Shown here one piece after another: positions 1 to 7,774 of a stretch of DNA of 64,000 nt. Position 1 is the stretch's first letter; each line of letters starts with the position of its first letter. The stretch covers positions 60,762-124,761 of the forward strand of contig NZ_VOSW01000003.1 in assembly GCF_009690905.1 (NCBI RefSeq), given 5' to 3'. Position numbers and translations under genes: made by a program. The DNA is from Paraburkholderia madseniana. GTDB lineage: Bacteria; Pseudomonadota; Gammaproteobacteria; Burkholderiales; Burkholderiaceae. The notes below the pieces were generated by a model that did not search any database, was not told the DNA's origin, and saw nothing but the letters and a program-made list of their open reading frames with translations.

Positions 1-1007
1 AGCGCCAAAGAATGGGCATTGGCCGCGGCCTTCGCGGTGCTGCCCGCCGTGTGTGGACGCGGAACGGATGCGGCGTCGCCGAGCAGGATCGCCCGGCCGA
101 ACACCATCTTCGGCGAGCGCAGGTCGACGATGGGTTGCATGAACGGATCATCGGTCGCGTCGGCGAGGGCGCGAAAGGTCGGCGCGAGCAGCGCGCGTGC
201 GTCGTCCCGCAGTTGTGCGATGTCCGCGCTTTTGGTCGTGCCCGGCGGCAAGGAGAACGCGCGCGCAACGCCGTGGCGGTCGACCAGTAGCTCGTCGAGT
301 TTTTCGCGGCTGTATTTGCGGTACCACACCCAGTTCCAGCGGCGCGCTCCGACTGTGGTCGAATCGCCCTCGCCCGGAATCAGATAGGCGAGAGCGGAGT
401 GCCCACCGCCGTCCTGAAACGTGAACCGGTCACGCAGCATGTCCGCTGCGCGCCGCGGCAGATCGGGTTCGTCGACGAGTCCGCGCCATGCCACGTAGCC
501 CGCGTAGGCTGGCAGGATATCGGGCAGCAGGCGCTGCCTGAGGGTGGAACGTATGCCGTCGGCGCCGATCAGCAAATCCGCCTGCTCGCTGCGGCCGCTC
601 TCGAACTGCGCGACGATCTGCTCGCCTTCCATGCGGAAGTCGACAAAGGTCTCGCCTGCGTGCACGGCCGCCGCAGGTAGCGCATTTTTCATGGCGCGGT
701 ACAGCAGGCTCCATGACGTCTGCATCTGCGGCATGTGCGGTCGTTCGACGATGTTGTCTTCGCGGTCCAGATAGATGCGCTCGCCCGACGCCACGCCAGG
801 CGGGTTCGGCAATGGAACGCGGGCAAAATGGAGCGCATCCAGCACATCCGGCTGAAGCACGACGCCGCCGCCGCGGCTTTCCAGCTCGTTTGGCGATGTT
901 TCGAACACGTCGACCTGCCAGCCGGCCGCCCGCAAGGTGGTGGCCGCGAGCAGCCCACCGAGCGAACCGCCGATCACGACCGCGCGGGGTTTCTCAAGCG
1001 ATCTCAT
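1..1007 (-). CDS. FAD-dependent aromatic hydroxylase, C-terminus cut by window edge
   Basis: These are the first 335 residues of a class A flavoprotein monooxygenase; the C-terminus lies outside the window. Reading from the ATG at 1007 there is a Rossmann dinucleotide fold with IGGSLGG near residues 12-18, a GADG motif mid-protein, and the LLGDAA flavin-binding motif followed by RPH near the window edge. The string YAGYVAWRG places it in the branch related to 2,6-dihydroxypyridine 3-monooxygenase. The family hydroxylates aromatic or heteroaromatic rings with NAD(P)H and O2 in the cytoplasm; the substrate here cannot be told. It is divergent from the LysR gene at 1200 and shares a 192-bp control region with it, so regulation by that LysR protein is likely. 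A paralogue lies at 24621-25844. I see no frameshift. Confidence 0.88.
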   Translation of the reverse strand, partial: MRSLEKPRAVVIGGSLGGLLAATTLRAAGWQVDVFETSPNELESRGGGVVLQPDVLDALHFARVPLPNPPGVASGERIYLDREDNIVERPHMPQMQTSWSLLYRAMKNALPAAAVHAGETFVDFRMEGEQIVAQFESGRSEQADLLIGADGIRSTLRQRLLPDILPAYAGYVAWRGLVDEPDLPRRAADMLRDRFTFQDGGGHSALAYLIPGEGDSTTVGARRWNWVWYRKYSREKLDELLVDRHGVARAFSLPPGTTKSADIAQLRDDARALLAPTFRALADATDDPFMQPIVDLRSPKMVFGRAILLGDAASVPRPHTAGSTAKAAANAHSLA

Positions 1008-1160
1008 GCTGCGTTCCTTTGCTCTGCGGAACGCCACGGACAAGTGACGTCGTAGTTGAACTCGACCTGAATGGCTCGCATGTTGCACCCCTCACTAGGT
1101 AATGAATGCAGCTTATGCGTTGCGTTGAATTTGTAGAATGTGTCTAAAATGCAACCTGGC

Positions 1161-1177
1161 GTTGCGTTATTCGCAAC
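1161..1177. promoter_or_regulatory. Putative LysR operator (T-N11-A dyad)
   Basis: GTTGCG-TTATT-CGCAAC is a perfect 6-bp inverted repeat with a 5-bp centre. It contains the T-N11-A geometry of LysR-type binding sites (T at 1163, A at 1175). It lies 22 bp upstream of the LysR start at 1200, in the space shared with the divergent flavoprotein gene, which is the usual place for an autoregulatory LysR site. Confidence 0.55.
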
Positions 1178-1199
1178 CAAACCGTCGATAAGGCCAAGC

Positions 1200-2120
1200 A
1201 TGGACAAACTCCTCGCCCTGAATACGTTGCTGGAAGTGGCCGACGCCGGCGGCTTTTCAAAGGCTGCACAACGTCTCGGGGTGGCCACGTCGTCTGTTAC
1301 GCGTCTGATGGACTCGCTGGAGGTCTCCCTGGGCACCGCGCTGCTGACCCGCACACCCAGAAAGGTCAGCCTCACGGACGCCGGCATTGCGTACGTCGAG
1401 CAGGTCGGCAAGGTGCTCGACGATCTGGCCGAAGCGGACGAGAGCGTCTTCGACAGTGGCGCGTTGCCGGTCGGTTCGCTCAGAATTTCGGTACCGTCCA
1501 CTTACAGCCGCTTGCGGCTTGCGCCGCATCTGGCGGCATTCCTTTCCGAGAATCCGCGCGTGTTTCTCGACGTCGTCGTGGCCGATCACTTTGTCGATCT
1601 CGCGCTCGACCGGATCGACGTCGCGATCCGGATCGGGCTGCCCGATCGTGACGCCAACGTGATCGTCAGAAGGCTGGCGAACAATCTGCGCTACGTCGTG
1701 GCAAGCCACGACTACCTGGAGCGCAGCGGCACGCCTCAGACACCGCAAGCGCTCGAAGCTCACGAGTGCCTTCGTGTCGCGTACGGCGGCGGCTACCGCA
1801 CCCGCCAGGTCTGGACCTTCCGGCGGGACAGCGTCGAACAGCGCGTCGAGGTGCGCGGCCATCTGTTGTCGAACAGTCTCGACCTCCTGCTTGAGGCGGT
1901 GATGGCGGGGCGCGGCGTCGCCTTGCTGCCCGAATGGCTGGTCGGCGCCGAGATTCGCGCGGGGCGCCTGATGCGCCTCCTCGAGACTTTCGATGCGAGC
2001 CCTCATCAAGGTGATGCAGTCGTCTATGCCGCCTATCTGCCCAATCGCCGTCACTCCAGCAAAGTGCGCTCGCTTCTTCAGTTTCTGGAAGCCCGGCTTC
2101 ATACCTCACCCGAAGGCTGA
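1200..2120 (+). CDS. LysR-family transcriptional regulator
   Basis: This 306-residue protein has the standard LysR layout. A winged helix-turn-helix covers residues 1-60, with the recognition region around KAAQRLGVATSSVTRLMDSLE, and a periplasmic-binding-like effector domain covers about residues 90-300. The ATG at 1200 is preferred because the protein then begins MDKLLALNTLLEV, typical of the family; a GTG at 1140 would add 20 residues that do not resemble LysR sequence. It is transcribed away from the FAD hydroxylase at 1-1007. LysR regulators usually control the divergent neighbour and themselves in response to a pathway metabolite, so control of the hydroxylase is inferred. The effector is unknown. 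Confidence 0.9.
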   Translation: MDKLLALNTLLEVADAGGFSKAAQRLGVATSSVTRLMDSLEVSLGTALLTRTPRKVSLTDAGIAYVEQVGKVLDDLAEADESVFDSGALPVGSLRISVPSTYSRLRLAPHLAAFLSENPRVFLDVVVADHFVDLALDRIDVAIRIGLPDRDANVIVRRLANNLRYVVASHDYLERSGTPQTPQALEAHECLRVAYGGGYRTRQVWTFRRDSVEQRVEVRGHLLSNSLDLLLEAVMAGRGVALLPEWLVGAEIRAGRLMRLLETFDASPHQGDAVVYAAYLPNRRHSSKVRSLLQFLEARLHTSPEG

Positions 2121-2468
2121 ACGGCGCCGCGCGATGCGCTGCTGCGGTAAGTGCTTCTTTCATGGAGAACCCATTTGATTGTGTCGATAGGTGCAACGTG
2201 CGTTCACGACTACGGGTGATTGAAGTGTAGGAATGCCGCGCACATAAAGTCCTGCAGAAAATGTGAAATGTTCTGAGCGGGCGGCGGCGAGGGCCGGGGC
2301 GGGATTAGCCGGGCTTCCCTTGTTGAAAGTCTTTTTTAAGAACTATTAAGGTTCTCGGGAAGGATTCTTTAGAAAGCCGTCGATAGAATGGATTTCAGTT
2401 TTTCTCGCACTTGAAGCGAGTGCGACATGTCTTCCCGTGTTCACAAATTATTTAGGACGTACAAAGCC
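2121..2468. other. 348-bp intergenic region with a recurring direct-repeat motif
   Basis: No gene is visible here. The second half is AT-rich compared with its surroundings and holds the TTAAG-N5-TTAAG repeat at 2336-2350, followed by several A/T-rich hexamers suitable for a sigma-70 promoter before the hydrolase start at 2469. The first 150 bp have no recognisable feature. Confidence 0.6.
2331..2350. promoter_or_regulatory. Candidate operator: TTAAG-N5-TTAAG direct repeat
   Basis: Two exact TTAAG pentamers (2336-2340 and 2346-2350) sit one helical turn apart. Read from 2331, the 20-mer agrees at 14 of 20 positions with an identical 20-mer present at 41761-41780 and 58720-58739. Direct repeats with 10-11 bp periodicity are typical of OmpR/PhoB-type winged-helix proteins, five of which are encoded in this window. 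It is 119 bp upstream of the hydrolase start at 2469. Function is inferred. Confidence 0.4.
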
Positions 2469-3158
2469 ATGGCAAATCCGAAACTCGAAGTTCTGACGCC
2501 TGCAAATTCGCAGATCATCTTCATCGACCAACAGCCGCAAATGGCCTTTGGGGTTCAGTCCATTGACCGTCAGGTACTTAAGAACAACGTAGTAGGACTC
2601 GCGAAGGCAGCGCGGGTGTTCAACATTCCTACCACTATTACGACAGTGGAATCCGAAAGTTTCTCGGGATACACGTACCCCGAGCTGCTGGACGTGTTTC
2701 CGGGCCACAAAGTGCTCGAACGTTCATCCATGAATTCGTGGGACGACCAGAAGGTTCGTGACTCGCTGGCTGCCAATGGCCGGAAAAAGGTAGTGGTGGC
2801 AGGTTTGTGGACCGAGGTTTGCAACAACACGTTTGCGCTATGCGCCATGGCCGAAGGCGACTACGAAATCTATATGGTCGCCGACGCATCGGGCGGCACG
2901 TCGAAGGACGCGCATGACTACGCGATGCAGCGCATGATCCAGGCCGGCGTGGTTCCGATGACCTGGCAACAGGTGCTGCTCGAATGGCAACGCGATTGGG
3001 CGCACAAAGAGACTTACAACGACGTCATGGCGATTGCCAAAGAGCATTCGGGTGCGTACGGGATGGGCGTTGACTATGCCTACACCATGGTGCACAAGGC
3101 TCCCCAGCGCGCGGCGGGGTCGCACGAGGTTCTGGCACCTGTGCCTGCAAAGAAGTAA
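2469..3158 (+). CDS. Isochorismatase-like cysteine hydrolase (YcaC type)
   Basis: A 229-residue cytosolic alpha/beta protein of the isochorismatase-like superfamily, closest in style to YcaC. The catalytic Asp is visible in FIDQQ (Asp20) and the catalytic Cys in GLWTEVC (Cys118). The family hydrolyses amide, imide or ester bonds; the substrate is unknown. The ATG at 2469 is chosen because AGGA at 2454-2457 precedes it at a suitable distance and the protein then starts MANPKLEVLTP. It is the first gene of a plus-strand run and lies 73 bp upstream of an amidohydrolase, with a hairpin between them. Such pairs of cysteine hydrolase and amidohydrolase suggest sequential opening of a cyclic or acyl amide, but that is inference. 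Confidence 0.87.
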   Translation: MANPKLEVLTPANSQIIFIDQQPQMAFGVQSIDRQVLKNNVVGLAKAARVFNIPTTITTVESESFSGYTYPELLDVFPGHKVLERSSMNSWDDQKVRDSLAANGRKKVVVAGLWTEVCNNTFALCAMAEGDYEIYMVADASGGTSKDAHDYAMQRMIQAGVVPMTWQQVLLEWQRDWAHKETYNDVMAIAKEHSGAYGMGVDYAYTMVHKAPQRAAGSHEVLAPVPAKK

Positions 3159-3167
3159 GCAGTCGCC

Positions 3168-3216
3168 GAGCGCCCGCTTCCCATGAATAGCTCCGCGCGT
3201 GAGAAGCGGAGCGCTC
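3168..3216 (+). repeat. Intergenic inverted repeat (mRNA hairpin)
   Basis: The arm GAGCGCCCGCTTC (3168-3180) pairs with GAAGCGGAGCGCTC (3203-3216), with one unpaired base and a loop of about 22 nt. It lies between the stop of the cysteine hydrolase (3158) and the start of the amidohydrolase (3232) and has no following T-run. It looks like an intercistronic stem that could protect the upstream message, or limit translation of the downstream gene, rather than a terminator. Confidence 0.6.
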
Positions 3217-3231
3217 CCTATGAGGATCGCC

Positions 3232-5100
3232 ATGACTTCCAATACTTCCGTGCCGACGCCGGCCGAAGTTGTCTTCTTTAACGGCAAGATCGCTACGCAG
3301 GACGACAAGCGTTCATTCGCCGATGCGCTTGCCGTCGCGAACGGCCGTATCATCGCTGCGGGGTCTCGTGATGTCGTGATGCGTCACGTGAACGACGCGA
3401 CGCGGCAGGTTGACCTCAAGGGGCGCACGGTCATCCCCGGTCTGAACGATTCCCACCTGCACATCATTCGAGGCGGATTGAACTTCAACATGGAGTTGCG
3501 GTGGGACGGCGTGCCGTCGCTCGCGGACGCGCTCGACATGCTGAAGAAGCAGGTGGCGCGCACGCCGGCACCGCAATGGGTGCGCGTGGTGGGCGGCTGG
3601 AATGAATTCCAGTTCGCCGAGGGCCGCGGGCCGACACTCGAAGAAGTCAATGCGATCGCGCCGGACACGCCGGTATTTATTCTGCATCTGTACGACAGCG
3701 CGCTCCTGAATGCAGCGGCGCTGCGCGCGGTCGGTTACACCAAAGACACACCTAATCCCCCCGGCGGCGAGATCCAGCGCGATAAGCGCGGCAACCCGAC
3801 CGGCATGCTGATCGCACGGCCGAACGCCGGCCTCCTGTACGCGACGCTCGCCAAAGGGCCGAAGCTCGCTCCGGAAGACCAGCGCAATTCCACGCTGCAT
3901 TTCATGCGCGAACTGAATCGCCTCGGCGTGACGAGCGCGATCGACGCGGGTGGCGGCTACCAGGCCTATCCGGATGACTACGCGGTCATCATGGATCTCG
4001 CGAAGCGCAACGAACTGAGTGTGCGGATCGCATACAACCTCTTCACGCAGAATGCCAAGAAGGAAATCGAAGATTTCGCGAAGTGGGTGAAGATGACCAA
4101 ACCCGGCGACGGCGACGATTTCCTGCGCGTCAATGGCGCCGGTGAAATGCTGGTGTTCTCGGCAGCGGACTTCGAAGATTTTCTCGAGCCACGCCCGGAT
4201 CTGCCGGATACGCTGGAAGACGAACTGGAAGCGGTCGTCAAACTGCTGGTGGCGAACCGCTGGCCGTTCCGCCTTCACGCCACGTACAACGAATCGATCG
4301 AGCGCTTCCTGAATGTATTCGAGCGGGTGAACGCCGAGATCCCGTTCAACGGGCTGCGCTGGTTCTTCGACCATTGCGAGACCATCACGCAGAAGAACAT
4401 CGAGCGGGTGCGAGCACTCGGCGGCGGCATCGCGATTCAGCATCGGATGGCCTTTCAAGGCGAGTACTTCATCCAGCGATATGGTGAAGAAGCCGTCAAG
4501 CGCACCCCGCCGATTCGCCATATGCTCGATGCCGGATTGCCCGTTGGTGCGGGTACGGACGCCACGCGCGTCGCGAGCTTCAACCCGTTCGTATCGCTTT
4601 ACTGGATGGTGTCGGGTAAAACGGTCGGCGGCACGGCCATGTATTCCAGCGAGAACCGTCTGGACCGGATGGAAGCGTTGCGCCGCTACACGGTAGGCAG
4701 TGCCTGGTTCTCGAGCGAGGACGACCGCAAAGGCGCGCTTGTGCCCGGTCAGTTCGCGGACTTCGCGGTACTTAGCGAAGACTACTTCACTGTCGACGAA
4801 AGCCGCATCAAGTTCCTGACCTCGGCGATGACGGTGGTGGGTGGCAAGGTCGTGTACGCCGACGATGAATTCGCGCCGCTCGGACCGCCCGATCTTCCGG
4901 TCAGTCCGTCGTGGTCGCCTGTGGCGGAATTCGGCGGCTACAGCCGTTACAAGCCGACAGCGGTGGCTTGTGTGGATGGCTGCGTGAATCTGTGCGGCGT
5001 GCATGCCCACGCCCACGGCTGGGCGTGGCGTAAAAACGTGCCGGTCAGCGACTCGAACGGTTTCTGGGGCGCCTTGGGATGTAGCTGTTTCGCATTCTGA
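3232..5100 (+). CDS. YtcJ-type metal-dependent amidohydrolase with Cys/His-rich tail
   Basis: A 622-residue member of the amidohydrolase_3 (YtcJ) family. Metal ligands visible are HLH at residues 75-77 (SHLH), the later RLHATYNE and FDHCET histidines, and the Asp in GAGTDATR. The beta-sandwich closes with GQFADFAVL. The ATG at 3232 has AGGA at 3223-3226; an in-frame ATG at 3220 and a GTG at 3199 are alternatives. The last 45 residues are unusual: CVDGCVNLCGVHAHAHGW and then GCSCFAF, with five Cys and two His after the normal end of the barrel, which could bind metal. It follows the YcaC-like hydrolase in the same direction and precedes an MscS channel by 39 bp. The substrate is unknown. Confidence 0.88.
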   Translation: MTSNTSVPTPAEVVFFNGKIATQDDKRSFADALAVANGRIIAAGSRDVVMRHVNDATRQVDLKGRTVIPGLNDSHLHIIRGGLNFNMELRWDGVPSLADALDMLKKQVARTPAPQWVRVVGGWNEFQFAEGRGPTLEEVNAIAPDTPVFILHLYDSALLNAAALRAVGYTKDTPNPPGGEIQRDKRGNPTGMLIARPNAGLLYATLAKGPKLAPEDQRNSTLHFMRELNRLGVTSAIDAGGGYQAYPDDYAVIMDLAKRNELSVRIAYNLFTQNAKKEIEDFAKWVKMTKPGDGDDFLRVNGAGEMLVFSAADFEDFLEPRPDLPDTLEDELEAVVKLLVANRWPFRLHATYNESIERFLNVFERVNAEIPFNGLRWFFDHCETITQKNIERVRALGGGIAIQHRMAFQGEYFIQRYGEEAVKRTPPIRHMLDAGLPVGAGTDATRVASFNPFVSLYWMVSGKTVGGTAMYSSENRLDRMEALRRYTVGSAWFSSEDDRKGALVPGQFADFAVLSEDYFTVDESRIKFLTSAMTVVGGKVVYADDEFAPLGPPDLPVSPSWSPVAEFGGYSRYKPTAVACVDGCVNLCGVHAHAHGWAWRKNVPVSDSNGFWGALGCSCFAF

Positions 5101-5139
5101 TCGCCACGGGTTCGTGCCACCACGCGAGCGAGGACCACG

Positions 5140-6609
5140 ATGCCGACCCTGATCGACGGTGTGTTGTTTGGCCTGGGCATTCTGGTCCTCGATTTCCTCG
5201 CCTGGCGCTTCATGGACCGTAAGAGCGACCGGGGGCGCCTCGCCTTGCGTGCGCTCATGTTCGGGCTGTCGACCTACGTGCTGTTCCGTTCGGGGATGAA
5301 TCCGCTACGCGCGGCGCCCTGGCCGGACGAACCGCTGCGCCATCTGCTTGCGCAGGTGCTGGAGGTGGTGTGGTGGCTGCAAGGTGCTCGCCTCGTGATC
5401 ATCGTGCTCGATCGCGTGGTGTTGCCCGAGACGTGGCACAGGGAGCGCCTGTTTCAGGACGTGCTCGGTGCGCTGGTGTTCATGGCCGCCGCGGTGGGGG
5501 CGATCGCGTTCGTGCTGCAACTACCGGTAAAAGGGCTGCTCGCCACGTCCGGCGCGCTCGCGGTCGTGCTCGGCCTCGCGATCCAGAGCACGCTCAACGA
5601 TGTGTTTTCAGGCGTCGTCCTGAACGCAACGGAGCCGTTTCAGATTGGCGATTGGGTGACGATCGGCGACGTGGAAGGCAAAGTGGTCGAAAGCAACTGG
5701 CGTGCGACGAGCCTGCTGAACGGTCAGGGCAATATCGTCGTGATCCCGAACAGCGTGGCCGCACGCACCAATATCGTCAACGCCAATGAACCGTCGCATA
5801 CGCACGGCATCAGCATCGTGCTGCCGGTCAAGCCGTCGATCCGGCCCGCGCTCGTGCTGGAGGCGCTCGCCAATGCTGCCGCCAGTTCCGGGGACGTGCT
5901 GATCGATCCCAAACCGCTTGTCAGCGTGCGCCGCGCCACGAACGATGCGATCGAGTACGAGATTGTCTGCTACGTCGACGCCTTGAGCAAAAAGATCGGC
6001 GTGCGCAATGAGCTGTTCGATCTCGCGCATCGACATCTGCTCTCGCGCGGCGTCGTATTGCGGCCGCTGTCGGTCCCCGAGCCCATTCTCGACGCAGCGG
6101 ACGAGAAACATCGCTTGCTGGGCAACGTGTTGATCTTCCAGACGCTGGAAGGTGACGAGATATCGCATCTGGCAGCGCAATTGACGAAACATGAGTTCGA
6201 TGCCGACGACATCATCTATGCCGCGGCGGATGTGGACGGCCATGAACTCCATATTCTGGCGCAGGGCGTTGCGAAAGTGATCGTGCCGAAGGACGGCGGC
6301 GAGGTTGAACTGCGAAGGCTCGCGCCGGGTGATTCGATCGGCCAGTCCGGCGTTCTCGCTGGCGTCCGGACCGCTGTTGTCGTGCGTGCGCTGACCCGCG
6401 CCACCGTGTTCCGGCTGGACAAAAGCGCGTTGACGCCGGTCCTCGCGCAGCGCCCGGAGGTGGTGAAGGAAATGTGCCGGTTGTTGTCGGAACACCATGC
6501 AACCGAGGAAATGGTCCTTGCATCGCCGGGTAGTGCGGAGCAGAGCCCGGGCGGCTTTCTGCAATGGATTCGTGACGGCGTGCGGCGCATTCATGAACTG
6601 TCGCTTTGA
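5140..6609 (+). CDS. MscS-family mechanosensitive channel with C-terminal cyclic-nucleotide-binding domain
   Basis: A 489-residue inner-membrane protein. Hydrophobic segments lie near residues 5-22, 35-50, 82-98 and 108-126. The MscS pore helix and upper beta domain follow (GALAVVLGLAIQSTLNDVFSG, then PFQIGDWVTIG, about residues 136-178). A cNMP-binding domain spans about residues 325-450, with GDSIGQSGVLAGVRTAVV as its phosphate-binding cassette. The cassette Arg is present, but the usual Glu after Gly is replaced by Gln, so binding of cAMP or cGMP cannot be assumed. Channels of this build are thought to tune osmotic or ionic flux to a second messenger. It lies 39 bp after the amidohydrolase and is likely co-transcribed with it. 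Confidence 0.92.
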   Translation: MPTLIDGVLFGLGILVLDFLAWRFMDRKSDRGRLALRALMFGLSTYVLFRSGMNPLRAAPWPDEPLRHLLAQVLEVVWWLQGARLVIIVLDRVVLPETWHRERLFQDVLGALVFMAAAVGAIAFVLQLPVKGLLATSGALAVVLGLAIQSTLNDVFSGVVLNATEPFQIGDWVTIGDVEGKVVESNWRATSLLNGQGNIVVIPNSVAARTNIVNANEPSHTHGISIVLPVKPSIRPALVLEALANAAASSGDVLIDPKPLVSVRRATNDAIEYEIVCYVDALSKKIGVRNELFDLAHRHLLSRGVVLRPLSVPEPILDAADEKHRLLGNVLIFQTLEGDEISHLAAQLTKHEFDADDIIYAAADVDGHELHILAQGVAKVIVPKDGGEVELRRLAPGDSIGQSGVLAGVRTAVVVRALTRATVFRLDKSALTPVLAQRPEVVKEMCRLLSEHHATEEMVLASPGSAEQSPGGFLQWIRDGVRRIHELSL

Positions 6610-6635
6610 GTGGATTCGCAGGCGTACTGCGCCGA

Positions 6636-6650
6636 TTAAGTGTTTTTAAG
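6636..6650. promoter_or_regulatory. TTAAG-N5-TTAAG direct repeat upstream of the HD-like gene
   Basis: Two exact TTAAG pentamers (6636-6640 and 6646-6650) have the same 10-bp spacing as at 2336-2350. The region up to 6680 is AT-rich. It lies 154 bp upstream of the start at 6804, in the 194-bp gap after the MscS gene. A shared regulator for the 2.4-kb and 6.7-kb promoters is possible. Confidence 0.35.
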
Positions 6651-6803
6651 GATTTGCCAAAGTCTTTATGAATTTAATTCGATACGCTGCAATGCACTGG
6701 CGCTCCCTGGACGTCGACCGTCCTGAACGTCGCCTGGCTGTGGTACCGGTCTGGCATGCGTATAGAGGCACACCAGGGGCAAAGGCGACACGGAGGAGTT
6801 GAG

Positions 6804-7445
6804 ATGAAGAAGACCATTGCCGGCATTGAGATTCCCGATGGCGTAATGGCTCAGGCGGCGACCGATCAGATCCGGGGTACAGAGTCGGAGTTGATGTTTC
6901 ATCACTCGCTAAGAGCATTTCTGTTCGGTGCGCTGACAGGATATCGCGAGAACCTGACGTTCGATGCGGAACTGCTTTATGTCGCTGCGATGTTTCACAA
7001 CGTCGGTCTGAATGTGAAGTATCAGCGTTCGCCCTACCGGTTCGAGGTGGACGGCGCGAACGCCGCGCGCGATTTTCTGCGGCAGCACGTCGTTGTCGAC
7101 TGTCTGATCGACGAAGTATGGGCGGCGATCGCATTGCACACGACACCGGGCATTCCGGAACATATGTCGCCGCTGGTTGCGCTCGTCAGCGCCGGTGTGC
7201 AAATGGATGTTCGGGGCGCCGGCCACGACGAATTCACCGTACAACAGCGCGATGAAATCGTGCAGGCCTATCCGCGCGAATCAGGTTTCAAGAAGAAGAT
7301 CATCGAAGCCTATGCGCGTGGCATGGAGCATCGTCCGGAGACGACATTCGGAACGGTGAATGCCGATGTACTGGACCGGTGGGATCCGAACTATCGCCGC
7401 TTGAATTTCTGCGGGCTGGTGCTGGGATCGGACTGGTTGAATTGA
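6804..7445 (+). CDS. HD-domain-like protein with the HD doublet changed to HN
   Basis: A 213-residue cytosolic helical protein resembling HD-superfamily hydrolases: paired His near residues 33-34 (MFHHSLRAFLFG), then the core motif, then a downstream His region (ALHTTPGIPEH). The defining His-Asp doublet is His65-Asn66 (MFHNVGLN; codons CAC AAC at 6996-7001), so one metal ligand is altered by a change equivalent to a single G-to-A. It may be inactive or use different chemistry. The start at 6804 has GGAGG at 6792-6796. An XapX gene follows 27 bp later. HD proteins cleave phosphodiesters or hydrate nitriles or cyanamide, so no substrate can be assigned. Confidence 0.8.
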   Translation: MKKTIAGIEIPDGVMAQAATDQIRGTESELMFHHSLRAFLFGALTGYRENLTFDAELLYVAAMFHNVGLNVKYQRSPYRFEVDGANAARDFLRQHVVVDCLIDEVWAAIALHTTPGIPEHMSPLVALVSAGVQMDVRGAGHDEFTVQQRDEIVQAYPRESGFKKKIIEAYARGMEHRPETTFGTVNADVLDRWDPNYRRLNFCGLVLGSDWLN

Positions 7446-7472
7446 AGGGTGTTTCCGAAAAGGACGAATAGC

Positions 7473-7724
7473 ATGGGCTACATCATTTCTCTGGGAGTCG
7501 GCTTCGGCATCGGGTTGCTCTATTGGCTACTCAAGGTGCAGTCTCCGGCACCGCCGCTGATTGCGCTGGCCGGGCTGCTCGGCATTGTGTTTGGCGAGCA
7601 CGCCATCCCGGTTGTCAAAGCGCAGTTCTTTGTGCAGACGACGGCGGTTCAGGTTACTGGGCCGGTGAAGGACGCCGACGCGAAAAAGACGGTGGCGCCG
7701 GGCGCGACGAAGCAGGGCGGCTGA
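7473..7724 (+). CDS. XapX-domain small membrane protein
   Basis: An 83-residue protein whose first 45 residues form the XapX (DUF1427) pattern: two hydrophobic helices, YIISLGVGFGIGLLYWLL and PPLIALAGLLGIVFGE, separated by KVQSPAPP. A polar tail follows that ends VAPGATKQGG. It is predicted to sit in the inner membrane. The function of XapX proteins is not established; the domain was named from small membrane proteins of catabolic clusters. The ATG at 7473 follows AAGGA at a good distance. It lies between the HD-like gene and an exported VOC protein in the same direction. Confidence 0.8.
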   Translation: MGYIISLGVGFGIGLLYWLLKVQSPAPPLIALAGLLGIVFGEHAIPVVKAQFFVQTTAVQVTGPVKDADAKKTVAPGATKQGG

Positions 7725-7774
7725 CGTGACAGGCACAGACCATTCAAACATTGCTAACACCTTTGGATAACACT

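Noticed and set aside
3313..5016. 567-residue open frame on the minus strand
   Set aside because: It lies wholly opposite the amidohydrolase, has Arg/His-rich low-complexity composition and no family motifs. It is a by-product of GC-rich codon use.
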